From Taxawa tesnikishii (nom. ined.) (Eukaryota > Ascomycota > Dothideomycetes > Dothideales): a DNA stretch of 64,000 nucleotides. The DNA is taken from assembly GCA_030247885.1 (NCBI GenBank), contig JAPDRO010000006.1, forward strand, positions 558,001 through 622,000. Direction: 5' to 3'. The position numbers were made by a program, and so were the translations under genes. Every line of letters starts with the position of its first letter. Within the stretch, counting starts at the first letter, position 1. Below, in pieces: positions 43,534 to 54,243 of the stretch. A model generated the notes under the pieces. It saw only the letters and a program-made list of their open reading frames with translations, ran no database searches and had not been told where the DNA came from.

Positions 43534-45078
43534 TCATGCATTGCCATTCCTTTGGCTTCCCGCTATCAAGAATGCCAACTCCAGCGCTTGCTTCTCGTTC
43601 AACCTCGGATCACAGAAGGTCTCATAACGCAAGTTCAGATCCTCATCTTGCAGACCTTCCGAGCCACCTGTGCATTCGGTGACGGCATCGCCGGTAAGCT
43701 CAAGGTGAACGCCACCGAGGAAGGAATCCTGCTTCTTGTGCACTTCGAGGGATAGCGAAAGCTCCTTGAAGACCGATGAGAAGGAACGTGTTTTGATGCC
43801 GGTATTGGTGGAGCGAGTATTGCTAGTTTCCTCGATTTAGTATGATGTTGGAGGGTTAGGAACAAAGATCGGCTTACCCATGCATTGGATCGCATTGCCA
43901 GACAACGACATGTCCACTTTCCCTTACTGCATTGATGTGTCCTGGCAATAGCTCCTCCACCCGTCCTGCTCCGTATCGAGTAATGAGAGTCACTTTGCCA
44001 ATTTCCTTCTTTGGGTTGACGATGTCAAGCAGTTGGACGAGATCCTCTGTCGATGTTGAAGGTCCGACCTTGATGCCGATTGGGTTCTCTATGCCCCTGA
44101 AATACTCAACATGAGCGTGCGTTGGCTGTCGTGTCCGGTCACCAATCCAAAGAAAGTGTGCGGAGGTGTTGTAGTAACCAGTCTGGTTTTGGGCCTTGCT
44201 CTCGGCATCGACTGCAGCAGGACCATCGGATGCCGAAGCCGTGAAACGGTTTGGCGGATGGTGGAGCATTCGTGTCAACGCAGTCTCGTATTCCAACAAT
44301 AGACCCTCGTGACTGGTGAAGAGATCGACCCTTTGCAATTGGTCTGCGGTATCCGCACCCACAGTCTTCATGAAACGCAAGCTCTCGCTGATGCTGTCGA
44401 CGATTCTGCTGTATTTCTTTGGAGTTCGGCGTCTTTTACATGTCCGAGGCCCCAGTCTAAAGGCCGGTGGAGATCTGCAATACCAGAAGCAAGCTGTGCG
44501 CGGACGTAGTTGAGTGTGGAAGCGGAGTGGAAGTATGCATCAACGAGCCTTCCAGGGTCGATGTCCCTTTCATCCGGAGCATAGCCATTAAGGATGTCTC
44601 CGCGGAATGATGGAATTGTCTTGCCATCCACAACCTCCGTAGGACTGCTTCGAGGCTTAGCATACTGGCCGGCCATCCTTGCGATACGAACCACAGGCTT
44701 GTGAGCGCCCCAGACGAGGACTAGCGACATCTGCAGAATCAGTTTGATCTTCGAGTCGATGGCTTCAGCATTGCAGTAGTCAAAGAGCTCCGCACAGTCG
44801 CCACCTTGCAACAGGAATGCGTTGCCGAGTGCGACGTCACGAAGAGACGAGCGTAACCTCCAGATCTCTGTGGGAGTGACGATGGGCGGTAGATGGCTCA
44901 GCTTCTTAAGGGACTTTTGAACGGCATTCCCGTCTGTGTATAGCACTTCTTGCTTGATAGGCTTTCCTCGCCAGGCTGCCAGCATCAGCATGGGACTTTA
45001 CTGCACTCGGCGTCCAGTAAGCTTACATGTTGGCGACCAGTCCTTCGCGGCATGGCCGCCGTTCTGTTGACCGTTCAT
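43534..45078 (-). CDS. 3-deoxy-7-phosphoheptulonate (DAHP) synthase, class II (plant type), frame broken once
   Basis: First enzyme of the shikimate pathway: condenses phosphoenolpyruvate with erythrose 4-phosphate. Exons 45027..45078, 43878..44975 and 43534..43822 have introns of 51 and 55 nt in phase. Exon 1 encodes MNGQQNGGHAAKDWSPT and joins SWRGKPIKQEVLY. Signatures include LLQGGDCAELFDYC (metal/substrate cysteine), RIARMAGQYAKPRSSP, HFLWIGDRTRQ, NPIGIKVGPSTS, TLITRYGAGR, VVWQCDPMHGNT and GGVHLELTGDAVTEC. At 44414..44420 (short T runs on +) the frame slips: adding one base restores KYSRIVDSISESLRFMKTVG between the two open frames. Total about 479 residues, normal for the class. As the other signatures are perfect, an assembly error is likely. 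Confidence 0.93.
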
Positions 45079-45615
45079 GACTTCAGAAACGCACAACCTT
45101 CAAGATCTTTCGTGAAGGGTCGAATATCAAGTTTTTTTTGAGTCTATAGCGAAAGAGTAAGCTTTGCGTGACGATATTGGATCAGAACGATCATGTGAGG
45201 TGCAGTTTTCTGGACCGATTTCACCCTTCGCGCATGTCATATTCGTTGTGTAGGGTTTCTACAATAACGCGTCGTGGTTCACATCTGGATCACAAACAAC
45301 TTTCCCGTTTGGTATAGAGAACAGCGCACTTACAACGTCTTGCAGCCTTGTGCGTGGCAATTAAGTTTGCACTCAAGCAACAAGTGTGGAAACCCCAAAA
45401 CCAAGCACTTTAGTGCAGATAGAAGGAAGTGTCAAATGTAGAACACTGTTTGCTGCGGCAGACGCAGGAGCCCGTCATCGCGGCGCGGCTGATCTTTTCC
45501 CCAGTCCGCTCATGACCAAACCCTTCTAATATGAAGTTACACGTACCGGACCACGACCATGACCTCGACACTGCAGTAAACAATTAGCTTTCATCTACCA
45601 CAGCGATATATTACA
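45079..45615. promoter_or_regulatory. Divergent promoter, DAHP synthase and HYPK-like gene
   Basis: 537 bp between divergent starts, serving both. A TGACGA/TGAGGTGCA-type stretch near 45170..45205 was looked at for a Gcn4/CPC1 site (TGACTC), which was not found. No specific element claimed. Confidence 0.45.
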
Positions 45616-46039
45616 ATGGCAGAAGAACCACAACCTTCCAATGTGCACGAGGGCGCTGGAGGCCCTGAGGCAACCCCAGCCAATGCCGAAGACCGCAAGG
45701 CTGCTGCTGCGATGGATTCCCTTGATACCAGAGGAGAAGATGAGGGAAAGAGGGACGTCAACACCGAGGCATTGGGCCAAGCGATGAAGAACATTAGCGG
45801 CGCCGGAGAGAAGAAAGTAGAAGAGAAGAGGGCCGTCAAGGTAGATCCAGCGGACGTCAACCTGCTGGTGAGTCGCAATACTACGCACGACTGGAAGAGA
45901 AGGGTAATGACCGAAGCTAACTGGATCGCGACAGGTCGACCAACTTGATTTGTCCAAAGCGAAGGCCACTGAGCTGTTGAAGGCTCATGACGCGAATGCA
46001 GTCAAAGCCATGACTGCATGGGTGACCGCATCCGCATGA
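45616..46039 (+). CDS. HYPK-like UBA-domain protein (NatA regulator / NAC-alpha-like)
   Basis: Two exons, 45616..45867 and 45935..46039, with a 67-nt intron (GTGAGT to CAG, phase 0), give 118 residues. The N terminus is acidic and disordered (EEPQPSNVHEGAGGPEATP). A charged helix follows (KVEEKRAVKVDPADVNLL) and the C terminus is a UBA fold, VDQLDLSKAKATELLKAHD, as in huntingtin-interacting protein K and nascent-polypeptide-associated complex alpha. HYPK sits on the ribosome-bound NatA acetyltransferase and tunes it. The size, helix and UBA order match HYPK rather than NAC-alpha, which has a NAC domain. Confidence 0.88.
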
Positions 46040-46930
46040 GAGCAGGACACCTTCAGTATCCCCATTCTTTGATGCGTACTGGATATATGCTTGGTCACTG
46101 CACAAGAGGAATATCGGGGATATCAGAACGCAGAGACGAAGATCGAACAGCGAACAAAAACACAACCTCCGGACAGCCCACAAAGACGGCGTAAAGTTGG
46201 GCAGGCGGAACGCGAAACCGTTGCTCGGCCTGGGAAGAATGCATCCATAGTATTCCTGAAGGCAGGTTGTAAAGAACGATACCAAGCGATGATACACCCG
46301 CATGAACATGCAAGGTCGCACGGAGGTGCGACGCGTCCGAGGGGAGTTAGGCATTACGATACGGTACACTAGCTCCAACAAGCACACTGGTGAACAACAA
46401 TGTCACTTTTCATTCCCATCGTTGTTGCGCTTCGCATTGGTGATCTTTTCCGCGGTTTGATACCTCGTCTTGATGGAAGCTGCTAGCATTTTCTCCGTGT
46501 GCCCAAAAGATGGACGACAGGCTACTGGGAATCGAAGCCAGCCATTCCCGCATCATCCCAACCCTACCCTGACCTCTTCGAAGATCAGCAGTGGACTGGT
46601 AACGTCCAATGGAGACGACATGACCATGCAGGGTGAAGCTTCGCTGCAGACGAGGATTCCGGTTGGATGCAGTTGTGTAGGAAACAGGAGGGACAGAGAG
46701 GCACGCAGCGGGGTTTGTACGCGATTCGAGCGAAGGTACGAGCAGTACGGCAAAGGCTCAAATGAGCTCCACGTAGAGTTGGAATGGTGTTCAGACCGTG
46801 GAAACAGAAGCATATCATATCATATCGTATCACTTTACGCAAAACCAACCAGTACTCAGAATCCTCCAAAACCCGCAGTCATTCCTCAAACCCAGGCCAA
46901 ACATCCGACGGTCCCATCGCTGCACTCACT
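46040..46930. other. Intergenic region, convergent gene ends
   Basis: About 890 bp between HYPK-like (+) and phosphoesterase (-) genes. Open frames up to about 150 residues occur on both strands but lack domains. A short CATATCATAT repeat (46810..46828) is present. Confidence 0.45.
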
Positions 46931-48542
46931 TTAGTCCTGGCTGGCGTAGTAGCTGTAGGGCTGGTTGAGCTTGTAGAAAGCATCAGGCTCTGGCTGTCCG
47001 CTGCCGCCGTACCACACAGGTGTTGGCAGGGTCTCCATGGCATCCTGGCGTGGCTCGTCCTGGAAGATGTACTCAAACGTCCTGGCCCACTGGACGCGGT
47101 TGTTGAGACCCTCAAGACCCCAAAGGTTCTGCAGGAAGTGCAGGAAGGAGGTGTGGGTGTAGGCAGAGTTGTTTGCGTAGTTGGTACCCTTGTCGTGGAT
47201 GAGGGTGTTGGGGGCGATGTAAGGGGAGATGGCGAAGGCGGGGACACTGGAAGGGCGGGTTAGCGGTCGTGCTGCAGGATTGAAAAACGAGGGATGAGAA
47301 GACATACCGGACACCAAGGCGGGTGAAGTCATAGGTCACATTGTGCTTGTCGGAGAGACCGGAGAAGGTGATCCCATCGTCAGGAGCGGGGATGTTGGTT
47401 GGTGGTGGAACGTGGTCAGCGAAACCACCGTGCTCGTCAAAGTTGATGATGAGGAGGCTGATCGATGACTAGTTAGTATAGGATTTGGCGGTATGTGCTA
47501 TTCTAAGTAGAAACTTACACGTTGTCCCAGTACTGAGACTTCCTGATCGAGTCGTACAGGTGCTTGATCATCTGCTCACCGGCAGCCATGTTGGAGGTTG
47601 GGTGCATCGAGTCGATGGTGCAGCACTCAGGGTTTATGTACGAGAAGGTAGGGAGAGTGCCAGCCTCGAGGTCAGCGTAGAACTCGTCCGCGTGCACCAG
47701 ACGGTCCATGGCGTTGTCCTGGACCCATTTGTACATGAAAGCATCGATGATGTCGGTCTCGTAGTAGTTCTTCCAGGTGATGTTCTTATCACTGAGGGCT
47801 TCGAAGATGGAGACGGCGCAGTCGGTACCGGTGACGTTGGCGAACCAGCCACTGGCTTGCTTGGTGTTATCTACCATACCGCAGGTCGAGCCGGAGGTGG
47901 CGAACTGACGGTTGGGGTTGGTAGGGCCCGGGTGCTCGGCGTGGTAGCTGTCCCAGAAGGCATAGTTCTGGGCCAAAGTGGCGAGTGTGCTCGACTTCTT
48001 CTCGCTGTAAGCCTTGATCACAAAGGCGGAGTCGCCTGGGGTGGCCGAATATCTCTCGGACTGGCGCTCAATGAAACCACCCATGGTTGGAGTATCCTCG
48101 TTGGTTGGCTGCATAGTGCCATCAGCATACTGTTGCGGGAAGACATACAAGGCATTCATACCTGCCACTTCTGGTAGATCTCGTAGCTGGTACCGGCGAA
48201 GTTGTGGTCGGGATCCGTGAGTGGAACCTCCGTCTCATAGGGACCGGCGCAAATTTCCAAGTTTTCGCCCCACACAGTCCAGTTGGGGTTGGTGTAGTTG
48301 TTGCAGTAGTTGATATTGCGGAGGTTGTCAATGTCTGGGTGGAAGTCCCAGTATCCGGCAATGTTGTCGAAACTGTGGTTCTCCAGCATGAGGTAGACAA
48401 CGTGCTTGATGTTGTTCCTCAGCTTGTCCCACGAGGGGCCAGTAACAGTGCCATTGCCGTACTGCCTGATGACGTTGGCGTGTGGGAGAGCAGATGCAAC
48501 GCCGGCAAGGGAAACCGCCGCAAGAGCAGCAGCAGACTTCAT
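46931..48542 (-). CDS. Secreted phosphoesterase, phospholipase C-like (PF04185 family)
   Basis: Extracellular enzyme that cleaves phosphodiesters such as phospholipid head groups. A signal peptide covers about residues 1-18. Exon 1 (48542 down to about 48162) has the catalytic start VVYLMLENHSFDNIAGYWD. The next exon (to 47519) has NEDTPTMGGFIERQS and a conserved Cys pair (PECCTIDSMHP). Exons 47308..47457 (FDEHGGFADHVPPPTN) and 46931..47246 follow over two 61-nt introns. LENHSFDN and DEHGGFADH are the metal-binding signatures of the family. The join between the first two parts is unclear: either a 32-nt intron (48130..48161), or one missing base at the GG in AAGTGGCAGG. Gene order with the divergent CCC1-like gene repeats the 24 kb pair. 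Confidence 0.9.
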
Positions 48543-49741
48543 CTTTTGATAAGATTAAGTTCAAGCGAGTGAAACGAGAATGGAACGAAGGAGTGTTGTA
48601 GTGAGAAAGAAGGCATGTTGATAGTTTTCTATCAGGTCTTTATACGACCTACCTGCTCTACGAGCGATTCAGGCCTGTGGTCCGCTGGCATCCTTCAAAT
48701 GCATTCGCCTTCGGTATCCTCGCCAGCGATGCTGCCGAGAAGTTGCACGTGGTGCTCCCAATCACTCACCTCTGCCGTCACTTCCGTGATGGTACAACCT
48801 ACTCTCACTAATCTCTTCGCTTGGATGCACGAAAGACCAGGTTGTCGTCGTTCGATGCTGGAGTTTTCGTGCCCAAGCCAGCCTCAAGGCGGAGTCCTCG
48901 CGCCTGTTGGGGGTGTCGGCGGAAATGCTGCGGCTGTATCCTATTGCCGCTTCTGGCAGGTAGTAGTTCGTCGGGGATGAGATCTGCCAATGGCGAAGAA
49001 GCTTAACGGCACGAGCTAAGCAATGCTTGAGTTGCTTGTAGAGCTCGACATGTTTGCCATGCATGTCAGGGCTTGTATAGGTGTGGGGTCGCATGCAGCG
49101 AAGGAAGATCAGCCAACATGCAAAGGAAGGGAAGGGAGAAAAACTTTCGACAGCACCGCCCACGTGGTCGCAAGCTGACGAAAGAGGCAGGTTGTATTGG
49201 CTGGTTGAATGTTCCGGTTTGGTGTTCCTGCATTTGCGGGCGGCGCGGCAACGCATTGACTGCCGATCAAAGGGTCCTCGGCCTGCAGAAAACCCTTTGG
49301 GCAAGCTATCTCCGTCGTCGAAAAAATATGCCGAATTGCCTTGATGGTCGCGGACTGGCCTGGCGTTCTCCCCTCTGCAGGCCTGCATGTGCAACTGATA
49401 TGCTTGTTCGCAAGTGCACGTTGCTGTCTGATAGGCTCTCCGATGCTTCTCACGGCACGTCGCCTTCCGGCCGCGGGAAATCCAGCGTGACCTGATACCG
49501 ATGGGCACGTTCAGTGAGAAGGTAGGATAGCTAGATCATCATTGACCGCATTAATATACCTACTCGTGTCTTTCTAATGGGTGTCCCATCCATTTCACAC
49601 CGAATGCCGCTGCTCAATTTCTTACCAACTCTCCCTGGCCACATTCCGCTCCCCTCAGCTCAAGAGCTTGAAGCGTTCCACCCTGAGTTCTCTTCTCATC
49701 CTCTTCCTGAGCTGTCTTCGTACAGCTCAGAGCGGCCCGTC
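48543..49741. promoter_or_regulatory. Divergent promoter region, phosphoesterase and CCC1-like copy B
   Basis: About 1.2 kb. A TATA-like TTAATATACC at 49551..49560 faces the CCC1-like gene, about 190 nt before its chosen ATG. A minus-strand frame of 248 residues (48762..49508) has no domain and odd Cys/His/Arg-rich content, so it is not called. Confidence 0.5.
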
Positions 49742-50767
49742 ATGTCTCTCGCGTGGCTTAAAAACGTCTTCAGCCGCACAAAGGATGCCGTTTCAGAGAA
49801 GACACCGGATGGATACTCGTACAGCCGCGAACGAGCCTCCAGCGATCTTGAATCTATGCTTTCGACGGACGCCAGCACACTCCTGGAGGACAATATCCCA
49901 GAGAAGAAGAGCGCTGCGATTGGCGCCAGAGTGATCTCTGATGCCATCATCGGCTTGTCGGACGGACTCACAGTACCCTTTGCCCTGACAGCAGGTCTGA
50001 GTGCACTAGGGGACACCAAGGTCGTGATATACGGTGGAGTTGCCGAGCTCATTGCAGGTGCGATATCGATGGGACTTGGTGGTTATCTGGGCGCCAAAAG
50101 CGAGGAGTAAGTTATTCTCCATATAGTTAGTGTTCCTCAGAATATCGTTTGCCTCTACAGGCAGCTGCTTATCGAGCTGCTTTCTGAGAAGGTCAACCCG
50201 GTCTTGGGCGCAGCACGTACGTCTTCCACGAAGATGCTGACCTGCTTAATCAGAGAATCGTACCGTGCCACCCTCTCATCGACAGAAGAACTGATCGCCG
50301 CCGGTCCCTCTGCCGCTGCAGCATCCGTCGCTGACGTCTTCGCCCCCTTCGACCTCCCTCAGCAACTTACCGATGACCTGACCTTCCACCTCTCCAAATC
50401 ACCCCAGCTCACACGGTTCCTCATGCACTTCCAGCACACTCTTCCTGAGCCCGCAGGCTCGCGTGCCATCACCTGCGCATTGACCATTGCCTGTGGCTAC
50501 TTCCTGGGCGGCTTCATACCACTCCTGCCATACTTCTTCGTCGCGAGAGAAGACGTCATGCTGGCGTTGTGGTGGTCGTTGGGCGTCATGGCGCTCGCAC
50601 TGTTCGCGTTTGGATACGGCAAGACATGCTTCGTGTCCGGATGGCGTGGGTCGAAGAAATGCTACTTGGGCGTTGTTGGTGGTGTGCAGATGGTCGTTGT
50701 GGGAGGCATAGCGGCCGGCTGTGCAATGGGATTAGTTCGTCTATTCCATGCCTTTGCAGCAGAGTAA
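49742..50767 (+). CDS. CCC1/VIT1-family vacuolar Fe/Mn transporter, copy B
   Basis: Intact relative of the copy at 25.6 kb. Exons 49742..50106 and 50161..50767 with a 54-nt intron (GTAAGT to CAG), 323 residues. After a polar N terminus come ISDAIIGLSDGLTVPFALTAGL, ELIAGAISMGLGGYLGA, a cytosolic loop, GYFLGGFIPLLPYFF, and two more helices ending GGIAAGCAMGLVRLF: five helices, as in VIT1. The start MSLAWLKNVFSRTKDA aligns with copy A; the in-frame ATG at 49577 lies only 17 nt after a TATA-like box and is rejected. A second acceptor (ATCAG near 50250) would remove about 30 residues of the loop, absent from copy A. Likely stores iron or manganese in the vacuole. Confidence 0.9.
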
Positions 50768-51459
50768 TGTTACGAAAGCAAGGAATAGGGTCGGATTGTA
50801 ACGACAGTTATGCATGCTGAACTGGAAATTCTGCAGATAATTCAGGGTGGCAGGTGCCCTTGCAGACGGGATGTAGGGCGTTTGTTGGGCAAGAGAGGCG
50901 TACGCAAAGGGATTGGCTTGGCAGATCTTATTTGTACCTCGTCGACTTCTCATCTCGCACACCTGACAACGATGTTACCGTTTCAAGAAGACTGCCTCAC
51001 AGTGTCAGTTGTGATACTAGGGGAACTGTACTTTGACATACTTAATCATCGATGCCTCCAAGGCCAAGCCGGCGTAGCTGGATTGCAGACCGAGGTTTGC
51101 ATGTGTTACTCAAGGCAATTCACGTTCCGCAATAGCTCTCGAGGGAAGGACGCTAAAGAATCATCCTGTGTACCTGTATACAGTCCGACAAAGATGCCCA
51201 TGGCTATTCTTAGAAACAATGCCAATCACCGTGCGGGTCATTATATATATATCACGTGGGGTAAGGTCGGAGTTAAGAGTTTGTTGATCTCACGTATTCC
51301 CCGAAGATGCGCGCCGGCTCCACCTTGATTGTCGTGTCGGTGAATGATGGAGGGGCATTGAGGGCCGTTGCCTGAGAGCTACACATTGTTTCCATTCTCT
51401 CTCTCTCTCATTCCTCTTCCTTTACTTGCCTACGTTACATTACTTGACGCATCATCAAC
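50768..51459. other. Intergenic region
   Basis: Promoter of the Ayg1-like gene; a TATATATATA tract lies at 51243..51252, about 210 nt before its ATG, and a CT-rich leader follows (51395..51425). No gene seen. Confidence 0.5.
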
Positions 51460-52949
51460 ATGGCAGCACCCAATGGCAAGTTCTTCATCCAGGACAAGCT
51501 CCAGACAGCCGCCCCTCATCACGAATCCTACAAGGCATTGTGGGAGACCAAATGGAAGAAGCCTGTGAGCAAGCATGCGTCGGACTCAATCAGGCTCCGG
51601 CTAACGGAGACTTGTTGCAGTGCGAGATGGGCGTCTATCCCTTCATGTTCGCTTCGGTGAAGGACTTCCAGCCAGTAGTCGATAAACTCGTCGAGGTACG
51701 AATCGGACCATAATCCGCGAAAGAGACTGTATCTGAGTCCTGGAATAGGGTGGGTTTAAGGAGCCATACGATTGGGACGCCTACGCGCAGGTATACTTTC
51801 CAAAGGCCGAAGAACTGGTCGCGGAAGCGGAGAAGGCGGAGCAGGAAGGCAACAAGGAGAAGGCTTCAGAACTGTACCTGTAGGGCAACATGGGCATGGT
51901 CTGGATAGGGAAGGGGTTTGTGCTGACAGCAAGTAAGGCGGGCATCGGCCGTATATCGCATCTCTAGATTTCCAGCACCAAGGTCGGAGAAGCAGCGGTA
52001 CGCATGGCAGGAGGGAAAGAAGGCATGCATCAAAGGCCTAGGGTAAGACCTGTTTCCCGGCAAGGTCGGAAACACCATGAACTGTAGAGGCTGACATGTT
52101 CCCCAGCCTGCGTGAACACCCGGTGCATGAGGTGCTCGTCCCCCACAAGCACGGCATTGAAGGCGAGGGCAAGCACATCCCAATCTATCACCAACTACCA
52201 TCCGGCGCCAGCAAGGAGAACCCAGCACCATTGGTGTTGATCATGACGGGCCTGGACGGCTACCGCACCGAACTGGCCGTATGGATGGAAGGCTGGCGCC
52301 AAAACGGGGTCGGCACCATTGTCGTCGAGATCCCAGGAACAGGCGACTCCCCGCCTTGCCCTCTGACCCTACGTCTCCGGACCGACAATGGAGCAGTCTG
52401 CTCGACTGGATCGACACACAAGACGGCATCGACAAGGACAGGGTTTGCGTGTGGGCCTTCTCGACCGGCGGCTACTACGCGATCCGGCTCGCGCACACAC
52501 ACCCAACACGGCTGGCCGGCGTGGTCGCGCTGGGCGGCGGTGCGCATCATATGTTTGACCGTGAGTGGCTCGAGAACGTCAACAAGCTCGAATACCCCTT
52601 CGACCTCGCGACCACCTTGTGCTATAAATTCGGCTACGGCTCGGATTTCGAAAAGTTCAAGAACGAAGCGGGCAAGTTCTCACTCCTGAACGACGGCACA
52701 CTCGACAAGCCAGAATGTGCACGCCTGCTGCTGGTGAACGGCACTGAGGATGAGATCTTCCCAATCGATGACTACTACCTCTGCTTGTTGCATGGGGCGC
52801 CAAAGGAGGCGCGATTTGTGCAAGGAATCAAGCACATGGGTGAACCGGAGAGCTTCTTCATCATCCTCAAGTGGATCTACAAGCTGTTTGGAATCAAGGC
52901 GAACCCAGCGGACCAGATGAAGACGATCCCGTTCAAGGCGAAATACTAG
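51460..52949 (+). CDS. Ayg1-like alpha/beta hydrolase (heptaketide chain-shortening type), frame broken
   Basis: Resembles Ayg1/WdYg1, which shortens a heptaketide naphthopyrone to T4HN in DHN-melanin synthesis. Five exons: 51460..51564, 51621..51695, 51750..51879, 51938..52042 and 52107..52949, with introns of 54-64 nt. The joined start HESYKALWETKWKKPCEMG and VYPF, then EPYDWDAYA, match the N-terminal cap of this family. The hydrolase part has VLIMTGLDGYRTEL, VVEIPGTGDSP, the nucleophile WAFSTGGYYA and a final GIKHMGEP histidine. Two single-base losses are needed: near 51780 (GAC-GC-TAC) and at the C4 run 52349..52352. Both restore family residues (ALPSDPTSPDRQWSSLLDW). About 400 residues in total. 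A role in melanin is inferred; no PKS is in the window. Confidence 0.82.
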
Positions 52950-53020
52950 TGTCGTCGAGACGTACATTAAGCTACTATATATCCATACATGACGATGTTC
53001 ACGAGCGGCAAACGCTTTTC

Positions 53021-54243
53021 CTACTTGTGTTTCTCCTGATCCGCTTCCTGGCCTTTCATGACCCAGTTGCTGTGGTGCTTGGCATACTCCTCTTCCCCTT
53101 CCTTCGTCTTCATCTTCTCCTTCATCTCAAACTTCTCCGGGATGTTGACGCCCTCCTGAACAGCCGGTCGCTCGTTGATGGTATCCATCCACTCCTGGAC
53201 CTCCGGGAATGGTTTCGTAGGCACACCGGCCCATTCGGCCCAGTTAACCCAGCTGAAGCAGGCCAAGTCCGCGATGGTGAACTTGTTGCCAACAAGCCAG
53301 AGTCCTTCGCCTTTGCTCTGTTGCTCCTTGAGGCGGTCGTTCAGAACGGAATAAAGCCGCTTCGTCTCGGTTTGGTACCGGTCGATGGCGTACTGGATCT
53401 TAGTCGGCGCGTAGCGGTAGAAGTGATTCGCTTGACCCCTAGCGAAGGAAAAAGAAGGTCATGAGACGAAGATCCAGAGAAGTAGGAAGGGGGAGAGGGG
53501 CACATTTTGGCTTACTGCATAGGACCGATACCACTCTGCATCCAGACAATCCACTCTACCATTTCCCAGTACTCATCGGTGTCGTAGGCAAAGGAGAGCT
53601 TGTGCTCTGGGTCGTATCTTTGGCATAAGTAGAGCATGATAGCGCCACCTTCGAAGACGCGTTTGTCTTTACCGGAGGTCTTGTCTACAATGGCCGGAAT
53701 GCGGCCATTGGCTGTACGTTGTGTGCTTGTCAGCAACCTCTCGTGGTTATCGAACAAGACTGCGTGACATGGATGATGCGAAAAACTCGAGTGAGTAGGT
53801 CCGGATCGGTTTGCACCAGGTCCCCCCCCCCCCCAAAGCTAAGTCGGAGCACCCGCGCTATGGCACCGCGGGAGCCAAGCACGGAGGCCGGGTCACTGTG
53901 GGTATATTCTCGTGTGTGTGTGTGTGTGTGTGTGTCGTTCACGTTCGTTGATGGTGAGGAAGCTTGCCAATACCAATACCAGCATGCGAGAAGATGGAGG
54001 GTCGAGCAAATACAACGTCACATACGATTGATCTTCAGGAACCAATCTTCCTTTTGCACATTCTTGGCAATATCGATCTTGTACACGGTGTAGTCGAGCC
54101 CCAATTCCTCGAGCAGGCAGTTGACCTTCTGCCCATTGGGTGTGCCTGCTGTGTACCTGGTGCAGTGTTCTCAATACGCATCTCACGTTTGCTCTGCTCG
54201 ACTCGGAAAGCACATACAGGTCGATGTTGGTGTTCGGTGCCAT
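53021..54243 (-). CDS. Glutathione S-transferase, Ure2/YfcG-like
   Basis: Conjugates or reduces electrophiles and disulfides with glutathione. Four exons (54218..54243, 54026..54156, 53516..53711, 53021..53438), introns of 61, 314 and 77 nt, all in phase, 256 residues. The joined N terminus reads [20 protein letters not shown], with the Ure2-type TPNG loop, then [23 protein letters not shown] (cis-proline) and [15 protein letters not shown], the thioredoxin-fold glutathione site. The helical C-terminal domain includes [22 protein letters not shown], the N-capping/hydrophobic staple motif. The second intron is unusually long and holds two simple repeats. Confidence 0.92.
53822..53834. repeat. 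C13 homopolymer tract
   Basis: Thirteen consecutive C bases inside intron 2 of the GST gene. Length is likely unreliable. Confidence 0.9.
53912..53935. repeat. (GT)12 dinucleotide microsatellite
   Basis: Twelve perfect GT units in intron 2 of the GST gene, 78 nt from the C13 tract. Confidence 0.95.

Noticed and set aside
48762-49508. Minus-strand frame of 248 residues in the phosphoesterase/CCC1 promoter
   Set aside because: No domain, erratic Cys/His/Arg composition, no conserved start or splice pattern; likely chance in GC-rich DNA, though its length is notable.
49577-49741. N-terminal extension of CCC1/VIT copy B
   Set aside because: The upstream ATG is only 17 nt after a TATA-like box, and copy A aligns from the later methionine at 49742.
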